Shown piece after piece: positions 12,055-23,605 of a stretch of 64,000 nucleotides of DNA. The DNA is from Lepidostoma basale. Taxonomy: Eukaryota > Arthropoda > Insecta > Trichoptera > Lepidostomatidae. The stretch is from NCBI GenBank assembly GCA_022606425.2, contig JAHDVF020001336.1:1240001-1304000 (forward strand), given 5' to 3'. How positions within the stretch are numbered: position 1 is the stretch's first letter; every line of letters starts with the position of its first letter. Under the pieces are notes generated by a model. The model saw only the letters and a program-made list of their open reading frames with translations. It made no database searches and was not told the origin of the DNA. A program made the translations under genes and the position numbers.

Positions 12055-12190
12055 CCCCGAAGAATCCCCCATCTTGCCAAGCTATCCCTGGATCGGATAG
12101 AAGAGTACTCACGGCTTATGCAAGGCTGTTATAATGCACAGCGGCGCCCTTTCGTCAGCCTCGATCGTTCCACTTCCTAAGGCCGTTCGA
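12055..12190. repeat. Dispersed repeat, shared with 42300-42405
   Basis: Both places contain a CTGTTATA..GCGCAGCGGCG-like core followed by CCTTTCGTCAGC and a CTAGGCCCGT-like end. Class unknown; probably the end of another retroelement. Confidence 0.45.
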
Positions 12191-12254
12191 TAATAAAAAT
12201 CAACCAATAAATTGTCCTGTGTTTTTTAACATCTTTTTTCATTTTTAATACTGA

Positions 12255-12450
12255 AAAACATGAGTTTGAATACAAAACATGAGTTTTTTAATACAAATCA
12301 TGAGTTTGAATACAAAACATGAGTTTGAATACAAAACATGAGTTTGAATACAAAGCATATTGAAATGAGTTATTACTGTAAATCATGAGTTTGAATACAA
12401 AACTTAATGATTTGAGTTATTACTGGAAAACATGAGTTTGAATTGAAAGC
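12255..12450. repeat. 19-bp tandem repeat (CATGAGTTTGAATACAAAA)
   Basis: Five or more imperfect tandem units, then diverged units separated by GAGTTATTACTG stretches. No coding role. Confidence 0.75.
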
Positions 12451-13465
12451 ATCACAGGATCTGGGTGTAATAGATTTATGTTTGCACACATAATGTGATG
12501 TAGGTTGAGATTTTTCTTGCAGATACATTTTTTATACCTAGAGTTGTTGATCCATTTAAAGTTTAATGGAGAAATTATATTATTAGTACAAAATATATAA
12601 ACGCTTTTTAGACTCGGTAACTAGAAACTCTCATAAGGTAAACGGTAGTCTAAACAGAATAACATCTGAGTAGCAAGGAACGGAAAACAGGGATTTTACA
12701 GATATATTTTAATTTCACTTGTTTTTGCTGCATTTTTTCCTTGTTTTTACTGTTCTTTTTTGCGTATGCTTTTTGTAATGCGTTATTTTTAATTAATCTT
12801 GCTTTGTGGTGTATGCATTCTAAAATGATATATTTCATCTTAAATTGTTATTTTTTAAAGTTTGTTTAATATCCTTGAAGATAAGTAACAATTATTTTAA
12901 TGGTTTTGTTAATGAAGACAACGGTTTGAAAAATACTTAAAGTGAAGCTGTTCTTTTATTTGAAAATGTTTAAATTAACAAGTTTATCTTTAAATATGTT
13001 CATTTATTTATTATAAGTTAAAACAAAAGCTTTTAAATACTCAAAACAAAAGGATAATCCAGGACCCACTATGTGTCAATACAGACTCATCCCCTTTTGA
13101 AAATCTTCTTTCTTCTTCATAATGTAGACATTTTGGTTTGTTTCTCAAGAGAGATTGACCTCCTGCGAAGTCGATTCATAGCTGTCTACCTTGGGGTTGG
13201 CCGTGCAACACAATTGAGGACCGTTTTCACAAAGTGAAATTTATACAAACAAAAAAAAGTTTTTTTATGGAAATGGGTTCTTCCGTGTAAACTCTATCGA
13301 TTGGTAAAATTTTAACAAAACGGTATATGTGCGAAGTTGTAGCGGTTCAAATATCGTGATTTCATACAAAACGTATTATTTTTACCATGAAAAAACCTTC
13401 TCTGAAAAATTTACATTTTCTAGATATTTCGGTTTGTGAAAACGGTCCTCAATTTGAGTCTAGAT

Positions 13466-13776
13466 CAGTGGTTCCCAAAGTGGTCCCTACGGATCCTCAG
13501 TGGTCCCTGGGATCATTCAGGGTGTCGGTGAAAAATTAAAATCGATTTGAGGGTCCCTGAACAACAGGGGGTCCGCGCAAGGTTTACTGTGACCTTTTTT
13601 TGTTGTTGCTCATTTTGAAAATCGGATCACGAATGGAGCAAAAAAGATTTTTTCTTCAAAAACTCATTTTGTTATAGGTGAATTTAAAAAAAGCAATATT
13701 ATGAAATTAGGGGGTCTGCACAAAATAAAATAAATCAGCAGGGGGCCCACGGGACAATCATGTTTGTGAACCACCT
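13466..13776. mobile_element. hAT-like MITE, copy 2
   Basis: Starts CAGTGGTTCCCAAAGTGGTC and ends GTGAACCACCT, flanked by an exact 8-bp duplication GTCTAGAT (13458-13465 and 13777-13784). Internal sequence includes the family's GGGGTCC-like stretches. Non-coding. Confidence 0.85.
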
Positions 13777-13984
13777 GTCTAGATGGATCCATTCTTCTCA
13801 CTTGTGCATATCAATGTCTTTTCCTTTGCCCTCCTCCCCTCACTTAATGACATACTCGTATTTCCCTTATTTAGATATACAGTCGAACTTGGTTATTATT
13901 ACGAAGATGGGACCGACTGAATTTGCTTATTAGTTTGAAAGTATTTAAAAATAGAGAATAGCTATTTTTATTATAAATATTTTC

Positions 13985-14215
13985 AAACATCATCGGCTGT
14001 CCCTCGTGTCCGAGGAAGACTGTCCTTCACGGTTGTGGGTCCGCATGTGGCTGAAGAGCCCGATCCTGGACCCACATATTTTGGGGCATCTGGGGCGGGG
14101 GAAGGCGCCTGCAGTAGAGCCGTCACCGTCTCCCAGTGGTCTCTCCTTTCTCCTCCTCCTCTCAGCGGCGTTGTCTCTGCGCTGTGCTTCAGAGTCTTGT
14201 GTGCCTTTATGAAAT
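13985..14215 (-). mobile_element. LINE-C 3' fragment
   Basis: The complement encodes the finger-like motif CPKICGSRIGLFSHMRTH, as in LINE-C at 8140-8745, preceded by an Arg-rich stretch. It has no other intact domain. Confidence 0.65.
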
Positions 14216-14514
14216 ATAACTTTCAAACATAACCATCACACGAAGACATGAAGCATCTGGAGCGGTCACATAACACAAAAAGTTGCAATTCAAACAAAAA
14301 TACACAATTAGAAATTACATTTTTCTGTTAATTCGCTTTTCTTATAAAATTTATAATTGATACTTGTTTCTTTGTTTTTACTCTCAGTTTTCTTAAATTT
14401 CCCCTCAAAGCACTTTTAATAAATTTAAGTATAGTTTTAAATAATAATCTACGATATTTTGCTCGGTATGCCCGAGAAGTATCTCGTTATAAAAGATAAT
14501 AAATGTATCGAGAA

Positions 14515-14815
14515 ATTCTTCTTCTTCCTTGTTGTAGACCTATGTGGTCTGTTCTACAGCTTGTTGCTCCTCCTGTGAGGTAGATTCCAAGCTGTCCTTC
14601 CATCTTTTAGGAGGTCTTCCACGAGTCCCATGAGGCTGATTATGCAATGCAATATATGGGAGTCTGGTGGTGTCCATTCTTTGAACATGACCGTACCAGT
14701 CCCTTTTTCGCTGTCTGCTTCATCTTATAATATCCTTAACTTCACATGTCTCTCTTATTCTGGTGTTCCTCACGCAATCACTCAGTGTCTTGCCTGCTAT
14801 CGAGAAAATCATACA
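14515..14815 (-). mobile_element. LINE 3' fragment, RTE-like
   Basis: Begins with a CTTCTTCTTCC tail (GAA on the coding strand). The complement reads as a degraded GRPPKRW-type C-terminus, with upstream pieces resembling the LINE-H frame. Family assignment is tentative. Confidence 0.5.
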
Positions 14816-14954
14816 CTAAAATGTCAACGTATGTTTCCTCGTTATATCTGAGATTTTGGTATTTCCGCGATCGTACGAGTAATAACCGAGTTCGACTGTA
14901 TTTCCCTTTTAAATATTACCTATTTTTTTTTACTCTATTTCAAAACTGTTTTCA

Positions 14955-15434
14955 TGATTTCTTCTTCGTCTTCTTATTTTTGTCCTGTCACACCTCCGTG
15001 GTGCATAGGGCCTCAAGGAACCTTCTCCACCCGACTCTATCGCATGCCTGATGCCTAACATCATCCCAAGTGAGACCTGTCACTTTAACCTCGTCCTGCA
15101 GGGTTCTTCTCAAGGTGGCTCTAGGTCTGCCTCGCTTTCTGTTTCCCCCCATAGGGGACCAGTCTAGTGCGCCCTGAGCGATGCCGGCTGGGTTCCGTCT
15201 CAGAGTGTGACCGATCCACTGCCATTTGCGCCTAGCGACTTGTTCTCTAATTGGCTTTTCACCTGCCATGGTCCAGAGAACGGTATTTGACACTGTTTGG
15301 GGCCAATAGATTTTGAATATTGAGCGAAGGCACCTATTTATAAACACCTGGAGTTTACCAATAACGTCCGCGGTAGACTTCCAAGTCTTACATCCGTACA
15401 GCAGTACGCTTTTAACGCTACTGTTGAATATTTG
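14955..15434 (-). mobile_element. LINE-B 3' fragment with open frame
   Basis: The complement of 14988-15347 encodes 119 residues closely matching the end of LINE-B at 35903-36921 (INRCLRSIFKIYWPQTVSN, then KWQWIGHTLRRNP and FLEALCTTEV). The tail is GAAGACGAAGAAG. 5'-truncated. Confidence 0.85.
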
Positions 15435-16205
15435 GATTCATGATTTAAGGAAGAAAATTATATTTATTTATAATATTAATAGCAGTCAATAGTTTTATTA
15501 TTATTTTTTACTTTTTTACTACTTAGTTTTTTGTGCAGTATTTATTTAAATATATAAACTGAAGTATAAACTGGTTTCAAAATATTGCCTTAAAATTCAG
15601 AAAGTATTTTATATTATAATCAAATGTATATTTACAATTATAACAATTTTATTTATAATATTAGACAGTACTCAAAAATGAATAATTAACAATGTAAAAT
15701 GTATTGTTTAATGTTTGATTCACTATTATCACATGAAAAGTTATACCCAGTCGTGGTCGATGTAACATAAATATGTATTGTGTATTAATTTATTAATGGA
15801 GTTTGTTGGATTGTTAAGTGTTTTGTTTAAAATGCCTAAATGGAAAGTGATGCGCTATGTGTTGTATAGCTATACGTACATTTATAATTGTCTAAGGTTT
15901 TTGTAAATAAATAATGTACAATTGTAGAAAGAAATTATTGTAACAGAATCTAAGTTACTTGCGAGAGTGAATAATTTTATATCAAAATTTATTAAAAAAT
16001 ACTAAATATCAAATTGTTCTATCCTAGGAGTAGTCAAATAAATTGGTGTTGAAAAAAACTATCTATTAAAAAATATGTTAAACTATATCTTAAAAACCTA
16101 TCTCTTAGTGCACCCCTAACTTAACTTTCTTCTCCTGTCATTTCTTTTCTTGAAATTATTTACTTGCGAACCCGACAATGCTTCAATATTGCTATATTCA
16201 AGTAC
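15435..16205. other. Intergenic, no recognised feature
   Basis: AT-rich sequence with no supported gene. AATAAA-like hexamers around 15905 are not tied to any gene I can see. Confidence 0.4.
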
Positions 16206-16210
16206 AGCAT

Positions 16211-16434
16211 TGGCGGTACTCCCATAGAAGCCCAGAAACCCGGCTTGCGTAAGAAATTTTGAATCAAAACCTCTTCTGGCTTACAGAGGTTCAGCTCTTG
16301 TGGCTATTCCTCTTATGTCTGATGGGAACATTGTTGTTGGTTTATGCGGGGGCATGATTACTTAGATTTGGGGGGTTTTGATTCAAAATTTCTTACGCAA
16401 GCCGAGCTTCTGGGCTTCTATGGGAGTAGCGCCA
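16211..16434. mobile_element. Palindromic MITE with ~60-bp TIRs
   Basis: The left end starts TGGCGGTACTCCCATAGAAG; the right end is its reverse complement (CTTCTATGGGAGTAGCGCCA). The match extends inward through AAGAAATTTTGAATCAAAAC. Superfamily and target duplication unresolved. Confidence 0.75.
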
Positions 16435-16440
16435 CTGAGT

Positions 16441-16887
16441 ACACCCCCTATTTTCTGGGGTCGGATTAACCGGGAAGTGGATTATCCGGGACGCTCGAGT
16501 CATTGAAAAAATATTTTATAAAAACAAAAATATTTCACAACAGTACTTATAATGCACATGTCACAATGACATTGGGCGTTTAATTCACATTGGCGTCACC
16601 GCCAACATACGTTTGTGGCTCTAAAGTCGTAATTTAATGGTATAATGGATAAACGCAAACAAGTCGTACTTTCAATTGACTAGAAACTCAAAATAATTAA
16701 AAAGTTATAAAATGGTGTAACCGTTAAATATTTATTGAATCAATATAATTAATGTTGGTGATCCAGCTATACGGGACATCATTGATAAAAAGAGAAAATA
16801 AAATGTTGTCCGATTAATCAGGAAATATACCATATACTCGTATACGGGATTTTTTTTCACCATCCACCCCAGAAAATCGGGAGTGCA
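16441..16887. mobile_element. TIR element, possibly pogo/Tigger-like MITE
   Basis: The left end has CCCTATTTTCTGGGGTCGGA; the right end inverted has CCCGATTTTCTGGGGTGGAT. Subterminal text (GGATTAACCGGGAAG near the left, TCCGATTAATCAGG near the right) resembles pogo/Tigger ends. No transposase frame. Confidence 0.6.
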
Positions 16888-17674
16888 AACAGAATATCAT
16901 ATATGAATTAAACAAATACACTTTAACTTCGATATCATTCAACCGAATACATCCAACAATGTGTTTCTTCAAATACTTGATGTTTTAACAATGAATCAAT
17001 TAATGATTGAAATTTTTGCTCCAATACACATGCAGTAATATCACGATGATCTATTCACAATTGACATCTGTGATTTATACCGATTTGAGCGCCATCTCTT
17101 GGTGACTTACATTACACACAATTTAACAATCCCAATATAGACTGTTACGTCCTGAGGTTAAAAATAAATATTTGCTTATCACACTAAGAATTCATTATAT
17201 GCATTTAAAAGTGCATTTTAACTCTGTTCGTATCAAATTATTTTTTTATGCTTTGGCTGAATTAATATAAATAAACAGTGAAAAATTATTGCAATTTGTT
17301 CAGATTTGTCAAGTCTATCGTTTTTTTTTTTTTTATAAATATACATTCTACTCAAACTAATTTTTAGCCATTCTCATTTGTCATTGCTATAGACAACTTT
17401 TGCGGTAACTATAATATTTCACAATATTTGTTTATTAAACTTTATGGTATCTATTATTCGCTAGGTTATCTATGATATACATACTTATTACTATCTTTTT
17501 GTCCGCTTTAGATTTTTATTTTATTTAATATAAAATCCTCCACGCATAAATTTTTTCTTGTTTATTGTTTCTTGAAAAATATAAAACTCCTACATAAATT
17601 ATTAATATTGATTAAAACAACAGTTTTCTAGAAGTTTTGATCATTATTGAATGACTCTAGCAAGGCCAAACATG

Positions 17675-18060
17675 TTCTTCTTCAAGTGCCCTGTCGGGTC
17701 CCCTCAACGTTGACAATCACCTCGGCGAACCTGTCCCTGTCCTGCGTCGCTCGGAACAGCTCCTCCACATTTCGGATCTGGTCCACTCCCTCACGTTTCG
17801 CAGCCAGGACATTTGTCTCCTACCGGGCCCTCGGCGTCCCTCAATTTTCCCCTCCAATATCAGTTGGAGAAGAACTTTTCCCCACGCAGTATATGACCCA
17901 GATGTGAGATCTTTCGAAACTTGATAGTTGATAACAGTTCCCTGTCAACTCTAGCTCACCTCAGGTCTTCGGTATTGGTAACCATGTCTGTCCAGGGAAC
18001 TCTAAGCATTCGGCAATGGAGCCACATTTCAAATGCTTCCATTCTGTCTACCAAATATGT
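17675..18060 (-). mobile_element. LINE-D 3' end
   Basis: A TTCTTCTTC tail followed by sequence shared with 27010-27275 (GTCGCTCGGAACAGCTCCTC on this copy; GCCAGGACATTTG in both). The complement shows RT C-terminal remnants. No intact frame. Confidence 0.65.
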
Positions 18061-18067
18061 TACTCCT

Positions 18068-18210
18068 ATAAAATATAAGTAACTAACTAACTAACCATCA
18101 CGCCCTTTTCTCAGAGGGGTAGGCAAAAAGGATGGCACGCCACACTATTCTATCATGACATACCTTTTGCGTCTATTCTACTTTCATACACCGTGACACG
18201 CACGCTAAAC
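18068..18210 (-). mobile_element. LINE-A tail fragment
   Basis: TAACTAACTAACTAACCATCAC followed by about 100 bases of diverged LINE-A 3' sequence, minus orientation. Confidence 0.65.
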
Positions 18211-18581
18211 GATGTTCTACTGCATATGAAAACAAGCTATTTTTGAATATTGATTCTTTAAATTGTGATTTCTTTATATATGTAGCAAACTCACATTATA
18301 TTTATTATAAATGTTTTTTTTAAACATAATCAAATTGATTTATATCATACATTTACAATTTCAGTAAAAAATATTATATTTTTATTGGAATAAACTAATC
18401 ACATTTGAATAATATATCTATATGTAAATTATACACATAAATATATAATTAATTACTTGTTACAAATATATTTATACGGTTATTCCTCATTAATATGGTT
18501 CTAAAATTAATTTAACATTAAATTAAATTAAATATAAAAAGAGCCTAAGATATTAATCTGACAACATAGACACTTTTTGAC

Positions 18582-18952
18582 ACATGGGGTCAAGTTTTGC
18601 CACATGGGATCAAGTTTTACCATATGGTGTAAAGTTTTGCCACAGAGTCAAGTTTTGCCAAATGGGATCAACTTTTCCACATAGGGTCAAGTTTTGCCAC
18701 TTGGGGACAAGTTTTACCACATGGGGACATGGTGTAAAGTTTTACCACATGGGGTCAAGTTTTGCCATATGGGGTCAACTTTTGCCACATGGGGTCAACT
18801 TTTGTCATATGGGGTCAACTTTTGCCACATGGGGTCAACTTTTGCCATGTATGGTAAAGTTTTGCCACATGGGGACATTTTTGTCATATGTGGTTAGGTT
18901 TTGTCACATGGGGTCAAGTTTTGCCACACGGGGTCAAGTTTTGCAACACACA
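18582..18952. repeat. ~21-bp minisatellite (GTCAAGTTTTGCCACATGGG)
   Basis: About 17 imperfect units of 19-22 bases with variants such as GTCAACTTTTGCCATATGGG. Because many units are 21 bases, the array reads open in two + frames, encoding Cys/His/Met-rich repeats. I treat those frames as by-products. Confidence 0.85.
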
Positions 18953-19385
18953 ATTAAGGAAACAAACCATACCATTAATTACTTTGTTAAATCATCAATC
19001 GTTGTTATTGTTATACACTTCTCAAATGGTGACATATTTTAAATTATGATATATTATTTTCCTAGAAGTTGCATGTTTGAACTGTATCATCAATAGATGT
19101 CGTTGGTAGTCCAAATCTTGACATAATCTGGGAATATTTGAGAAATAATCACAGAGCTCCATCACGGAGCCATAGGCTATCTGACTCGATATTTCAGAGT
19201 CTCTCAGTTTGGGTTTTACGCACAGAGAGATTTACAGTGTTTTTTTTATGTTATTTAAATAATTGAGCACTAAATAACATTAAATATATATATAAATAAA
19301 ACTATATTTTCTGTAAGGTGTGTACAAGGGATTAAATACACACTTTTATTGTTGTAAACTACTTTTCTTTTCAGCTTATTTTACA

Positions 19386-19438
19386 CAATGCCGTCTCGAA
19401 ATCACTGTTTACCTATAAACACTTTCAAGACGGCATTG
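19386..19438. repeat. 53-bp hairpin repeat (CAATGCCGTCTCGAAA)
   Basis: The CAATGCCGTCTCGAAA arm pairs with the CAAGACGGCATTG arm. The same hairpin class occurs at 31427-31475, and its left arm occurs at the ends of the longer repeats at 42114 and 57454. Probably the terminus of a small DNA element. Confidence 0.65.
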
Positions 19439-19741
19439 TATTTGACATTATTATTTGTTACCATAGACAAATTATATATCTTTCATCGTGTCTAGCAAAT
19501 ACAAAATTGCACTTCCATTTTGAATAGACTTGATTGTAGCTATTAAACAAATTAAACCAATAAAATGTTGTTTTTACTTTTACACCTTTCTGCTAGCTTT
19601 AATCCAAGAAATGTTTTTTGTTGCTGATATTATTACCTCAGTGAAGCCTACGGAGCATAATTGAAGAGTACATAAGATGTCTCTCTAATAACAACTTTTC
19701 AGAATTAGCCAACCACCTCATGTTAAAGATAATTCGTTTAA

Positions 19742-20025
19742 CAAAGATACTTACTTATTTCCTATGGCCATACATCTCTTGAAAAAATTAAATAAATAAC
19801 TTTTAAAAATATCAATGTCTTCTGCATTGTCTGCCACATCTGACAGTATCTCCCATTGCAGATTTTTTGGATAGCCGTGTTCCTCACCCAATCTTGAAGA
19901 GTCTTGCCTGCTAATGTCCTCAGCGTCCGTAACCAAAGTGTCCGCGTCCGCATCCGAAGTGTCCGCGTCCGCATCCAATGTGCCCGCGTCCGCGACCGCG
20001 TCCACATCCGCATCCAATAAAAGGA
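19742..20025 (-). repeat. LINE-like fragment plus GC-rich short repeats
   Basis: 19742-19915 resembles the start of the 34068 LINE copy (ACTTA tail, CTATGGCCATAC). It is followed at about 19920-20025 by an imperfect 6/12-base repeat built on GTCCGCGTCCGCATCC. No host gene supported. Confidence 0.5.
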
Positions 20026-20544
20026 TTTGTGCCGAAATTGACGAAAAAAGTAGCGCAACGACCATTGTCAGGGGGCATCAGAATGAATCAGTGCTTTGGA
20101 CATTTAACAGCCTTAGGCCGGCCCTGGTGAGGGTGCGATACCAAAACGTTGGTCCGCGGACCTCTAAAACTATAATATAATATAATTAAACCTTCTTTTA
20201 ATAATGGAATCATCCTTATTGTACGGAAAGTGTATCACGGAACTGCCAAAATAAAGATGAAGGTACAATTACTGTGGGAGAAATATAAATGACGATTTTT
20301 GTATAAATTAACCACCTTTGAGTTTAATACGAATGAAAACGTCAGTTTTCTAGAAGTTATATTACCTATATGTTATGAGAATGACATGTTTCGCCCTTCC
20401 AAGGCATTATCAAACTTGTCAAAATATAATTTAGATGGTTTGAGAAGACTGAAAATTCGAACAACAAAATATCTGTGACGTCATTCGACTTTATCATAGT
20501 GTGACAACCATTTGCCACGAGAACTCACTCCCCAGATAATAATA

Positions 20545-20830
20545 ATAATAATATGCTTACTTCTAAAGCGCCGTTTTTGTGATGTAATCACCTCAAGGGC
20601 GCATTAAGACGTGTTTTAAATCTAAAAAATCTCAATGTGACCGCTTAAAAAGCGATCGGTTAAAAAGTATAGTAGAACAAAGTATAAATGTTTAAATTGG
20701 GTATGAAATATGATAAATATGGGTTTTCAATTTAGATCTGAAACCTGTCGGATCATTTTTGCATCTGAGGTGTGAAGGGAGATTGTTCCAAGCTGATACT
20801 GTTAAGTAAAAAAAAAACTCCCTAGCAGAG
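20545..20830 (-). mobile_element. LINE-F 3' fragment with (AAT)n tail
   Basis: An AATAATAATAATAAT tail, then GCGCCGTTTTTGTGATG and CACCTCAAGGGCGC as in the LINE-F copies at 6043 and 44245. Short and non-coding. Confidence 0.65.
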
Positions 20831-21154
20831 AGGTTAAATGGTTCGTGAGGTCCCACGGTTCAGCGACCGCTGCCCTTTTGGTTTTGGAACACCGTGTTTC
20901 TTTGCTCCCTTGTTGAATAATGACATATATTTGTGTTATTGCTTTTCAGGTGACTTATGGAGTCTAATGATCCTCCGTGTTTGGGTATACTCAAACTATA
21001 CAATATGGCAAGTTTACTTTGAAGGTATAATAGCTTGTAGATCGAAAATGTAAACTTGTAGTTTAAGTGTGTTTAAAATTGACGGACGGGGGCATTTGTC
21101 ATTAGTGAAAGAGGTTCGTTCTCAAAGGGCATGCATCCAAAATTTATTCACAAC

Positions 21155-21585
21155 TAGCTGACCCGGCGAACTTCGAACCGCCTCAGAATCAATAAATGTT
21201 GTGTTAACTTATTAGTAGAATTAAATTCAGTTATTTATTGAGTTAAAATGAATACTTAAAATTAATTAAGTTTAATAAATGTGCTAAAATCAAAATTAAA
21301 AGTATTTGAATTACATTAATATGAATTAAAAGGATTTGCTTTATCGAAGCTAATCTAAATGATTCGCGTAGCATTGTCGCACTATTTTCTGTTAAACTAT
21401 TATATTTGCTGGATGGGATGCACTCGGGTCGATTTTTTCCGATGTTTTAATAGGTATTCTGCTATTCAGGACAGAAACAAATACAACAAATCAAAGATCG
21501 TCAAAATCGGTCCAGCCGTTCTTGAGTTATAAATGGTGTAACTAACACGACTTTGTTTTATATATATATATAGATTAAAATAACT
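21155..21585 (+). repeat. Dispersed retroelement-like repeat ending in TATATA run
   Basis: Starts CTAGCTGACCCGGCGAACTT and ends with AAAATCGGTCCAGCCGTTCT, then TTTTATATATATATAGAT. This end-to-end layout is common in insect genomes for an RTE-like non-autonomous repeat. Only one copy is seen here, so the class is recalled rather than shown. Confidence 0.5.
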
Positions 21586-22509
21586 GACGAACTAACCAAC
21601 CACCACGCCGTTTGTCCGGAGGGGTAAAGTTCATTCACAAATTGAAGATCTCGTATCGATGTATGAGTGCGGTGATAGTTTTTGCAATTTGATTGGTTGC
21701 CGAGTCAAATGAGCTGCGCGGCGTCAGTACGTTCCGAGACATGGAGGGAACCGCACGTATTTGGAATTCTTTGGCATCTCGTATACTCGGTGATTCGAAA
21801 AATACTCGTTTTGCAGGAGAATTTTTGGAATATGATTTTTATTATTGATTAATCCTATATTGACTGAGTCAGCTCTGTACAGTTTAAATACATAATCAAG
21901 AAAGAAATTTTATAATATACTAGAGATAAACACCTGCAAGGATCAAATATTGTAATAATAAAAACCAATAAAGGAAAAAAAAGTATCATTATTATTATTA
22001 GTATCATCCTTAGTCGCTTTTCCAAGAAAAAATTAATAACCTAATTTTAATTTTAATGAACTTAATTTTGAAAATTATTACAATTAAGCCGATAGTATTT
22101 TTGTTAATAAAAAATAATAAAAAATACCATGTTTATTTATTTCAATGTTTGAATATACGATTGAAATTTTTTGGTGTTCCAATCATAAAAAAATGCCATA
22201 GACGCTCTAGATTTTTTGTAAACGCACTGTCGTTCATACTATTGCAAACGATCTCCCTGCCGTGAACGGACTCTACGCAGAGATTATGGACTCCCACACT
22301 GTTCTATCCTGACATAACCCTCGCGTCTCTTCTACATTCAGACATTGAAACGCACTTGTTGTCTTTCAGTAATTAATTAATTTCCTCAACTTCGTATACA
22401 ATGTGTATTTTTGACACTTGATCAAACGAAATGTACGAATATTAGACAAAAAATTATCGATAAAAATGCGTTTTTTTTAAGTAAGTTTCTGTTAGATATT
22501 TATTTATTT

Positions 22510-23305
22510 TATTTATTTATTTAAAGCATGAACGCCACAATGACATTTACAAAATAAGTACATTAAACTATAATTCACATAAGAACAATAACATATAATT
22601 CACATGATTCACATAAGAACATACAAAGCAGAAGGAATTGTGACAAGGAGAATATATAAATGAAATCATGACAATGTACACAAACACAAGAATTTGATTA
22701 TGACGGAACAGGTAGAATGATATATAATAATATAACACATATGGTATTTGAAAAGGAAGAATGAAGAATTACAAGAGATGAAAGAATGGACAAAGATATC
22801 AGAAGAAGAGTTGGAGTTGGAAACAACATAAATGGTGCACTCAAAGTCATTACCGCAAATAGAAATATATCGACTGAAGCAAAGATGGCAGTGCACAATG
22901 GAGTTCTAGTCCCGACCCTAATGTATGGAAGTGAAGCTAGAATGATATGATAGAATATCTAATGATGAAGTAAGAAAGGAATGTACGGCGGATGAATGCG
23001 TGATAAACAAAATCAAGAAAGGGTCACTGAGATGGTTTGGACATATGGAACAAATGGATGTGGGTAGAATGGTTAAAGACATATATACAAGTAGTGTGAA
23101 TGGGAAAATAAGTCGAGGAAGGCCAAGGAAGACACGGCATGACCAAATTAATCAATTACTGAAAGGCGGCCTTGTGAGAAGTAGGAACAATCAATGAGCA
23201 TGCATGTCACGTGTGTGAATGTAGAAGAGGCGCGAGAATTATGCCAGGATGGAACAATGTGGCGATCCATCCTCTCTGCATAACCCTCCGGGGAAACGGC
23301 GTGAT
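22510..23305 (+). mobile_element. LINE-A subfamily copy, 300 bp upstream of IR-a
   Basis: Plus-strand coding remnants: KVITANRNISTEAKMAVHNG, then LRWFGHMEQMDVGRMVKDIY and GRPRKTRHDQINQ, ending near a GGGGAAACGGCGTGATGG 3' end. It is diverged from other LINE-A copies and internally deleted. It occupies the region where IR-a promoter sequence might be expected. Confidence 0.7.
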
Positions 23306-23605
23306 GGCTTAAACTAATGCTTCTCTTGAATAAACGCATAACGAAGTATGTACTTTTATCAATTGTTGCTTTTACGAATAAATTGAATATAAATCCTTTC
23401 CGTAGAAACCGATTCAAAACGAAATTTACGCCTAGATGTATTGTTTGACGGTAAATGTAAACAACGGTTTACTTTGATCATGCTGATGTGGGTTTTGTAA
23501 AGACCTCGTTTAACTGTAAATATATTAAACCCCATTTTTGATTTTCACTTTAAAACGTGGATCGAAGCGAAAACAACCTCAGCGCACTGGAAATCTACTT
23601 TTAAA

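Noticed and set aside
18584..19042. 152-residue Cys/His/Met repeat frame
   Set aside because: Produced by a 21-base minisatellite; no promoter, splice or conserved flank.
19914..20180. Ser/Ala-rich 88-residue coding frame
   Set aside because: Built from short GTCCGC repeats beside a LINE fragment; no conserved features.
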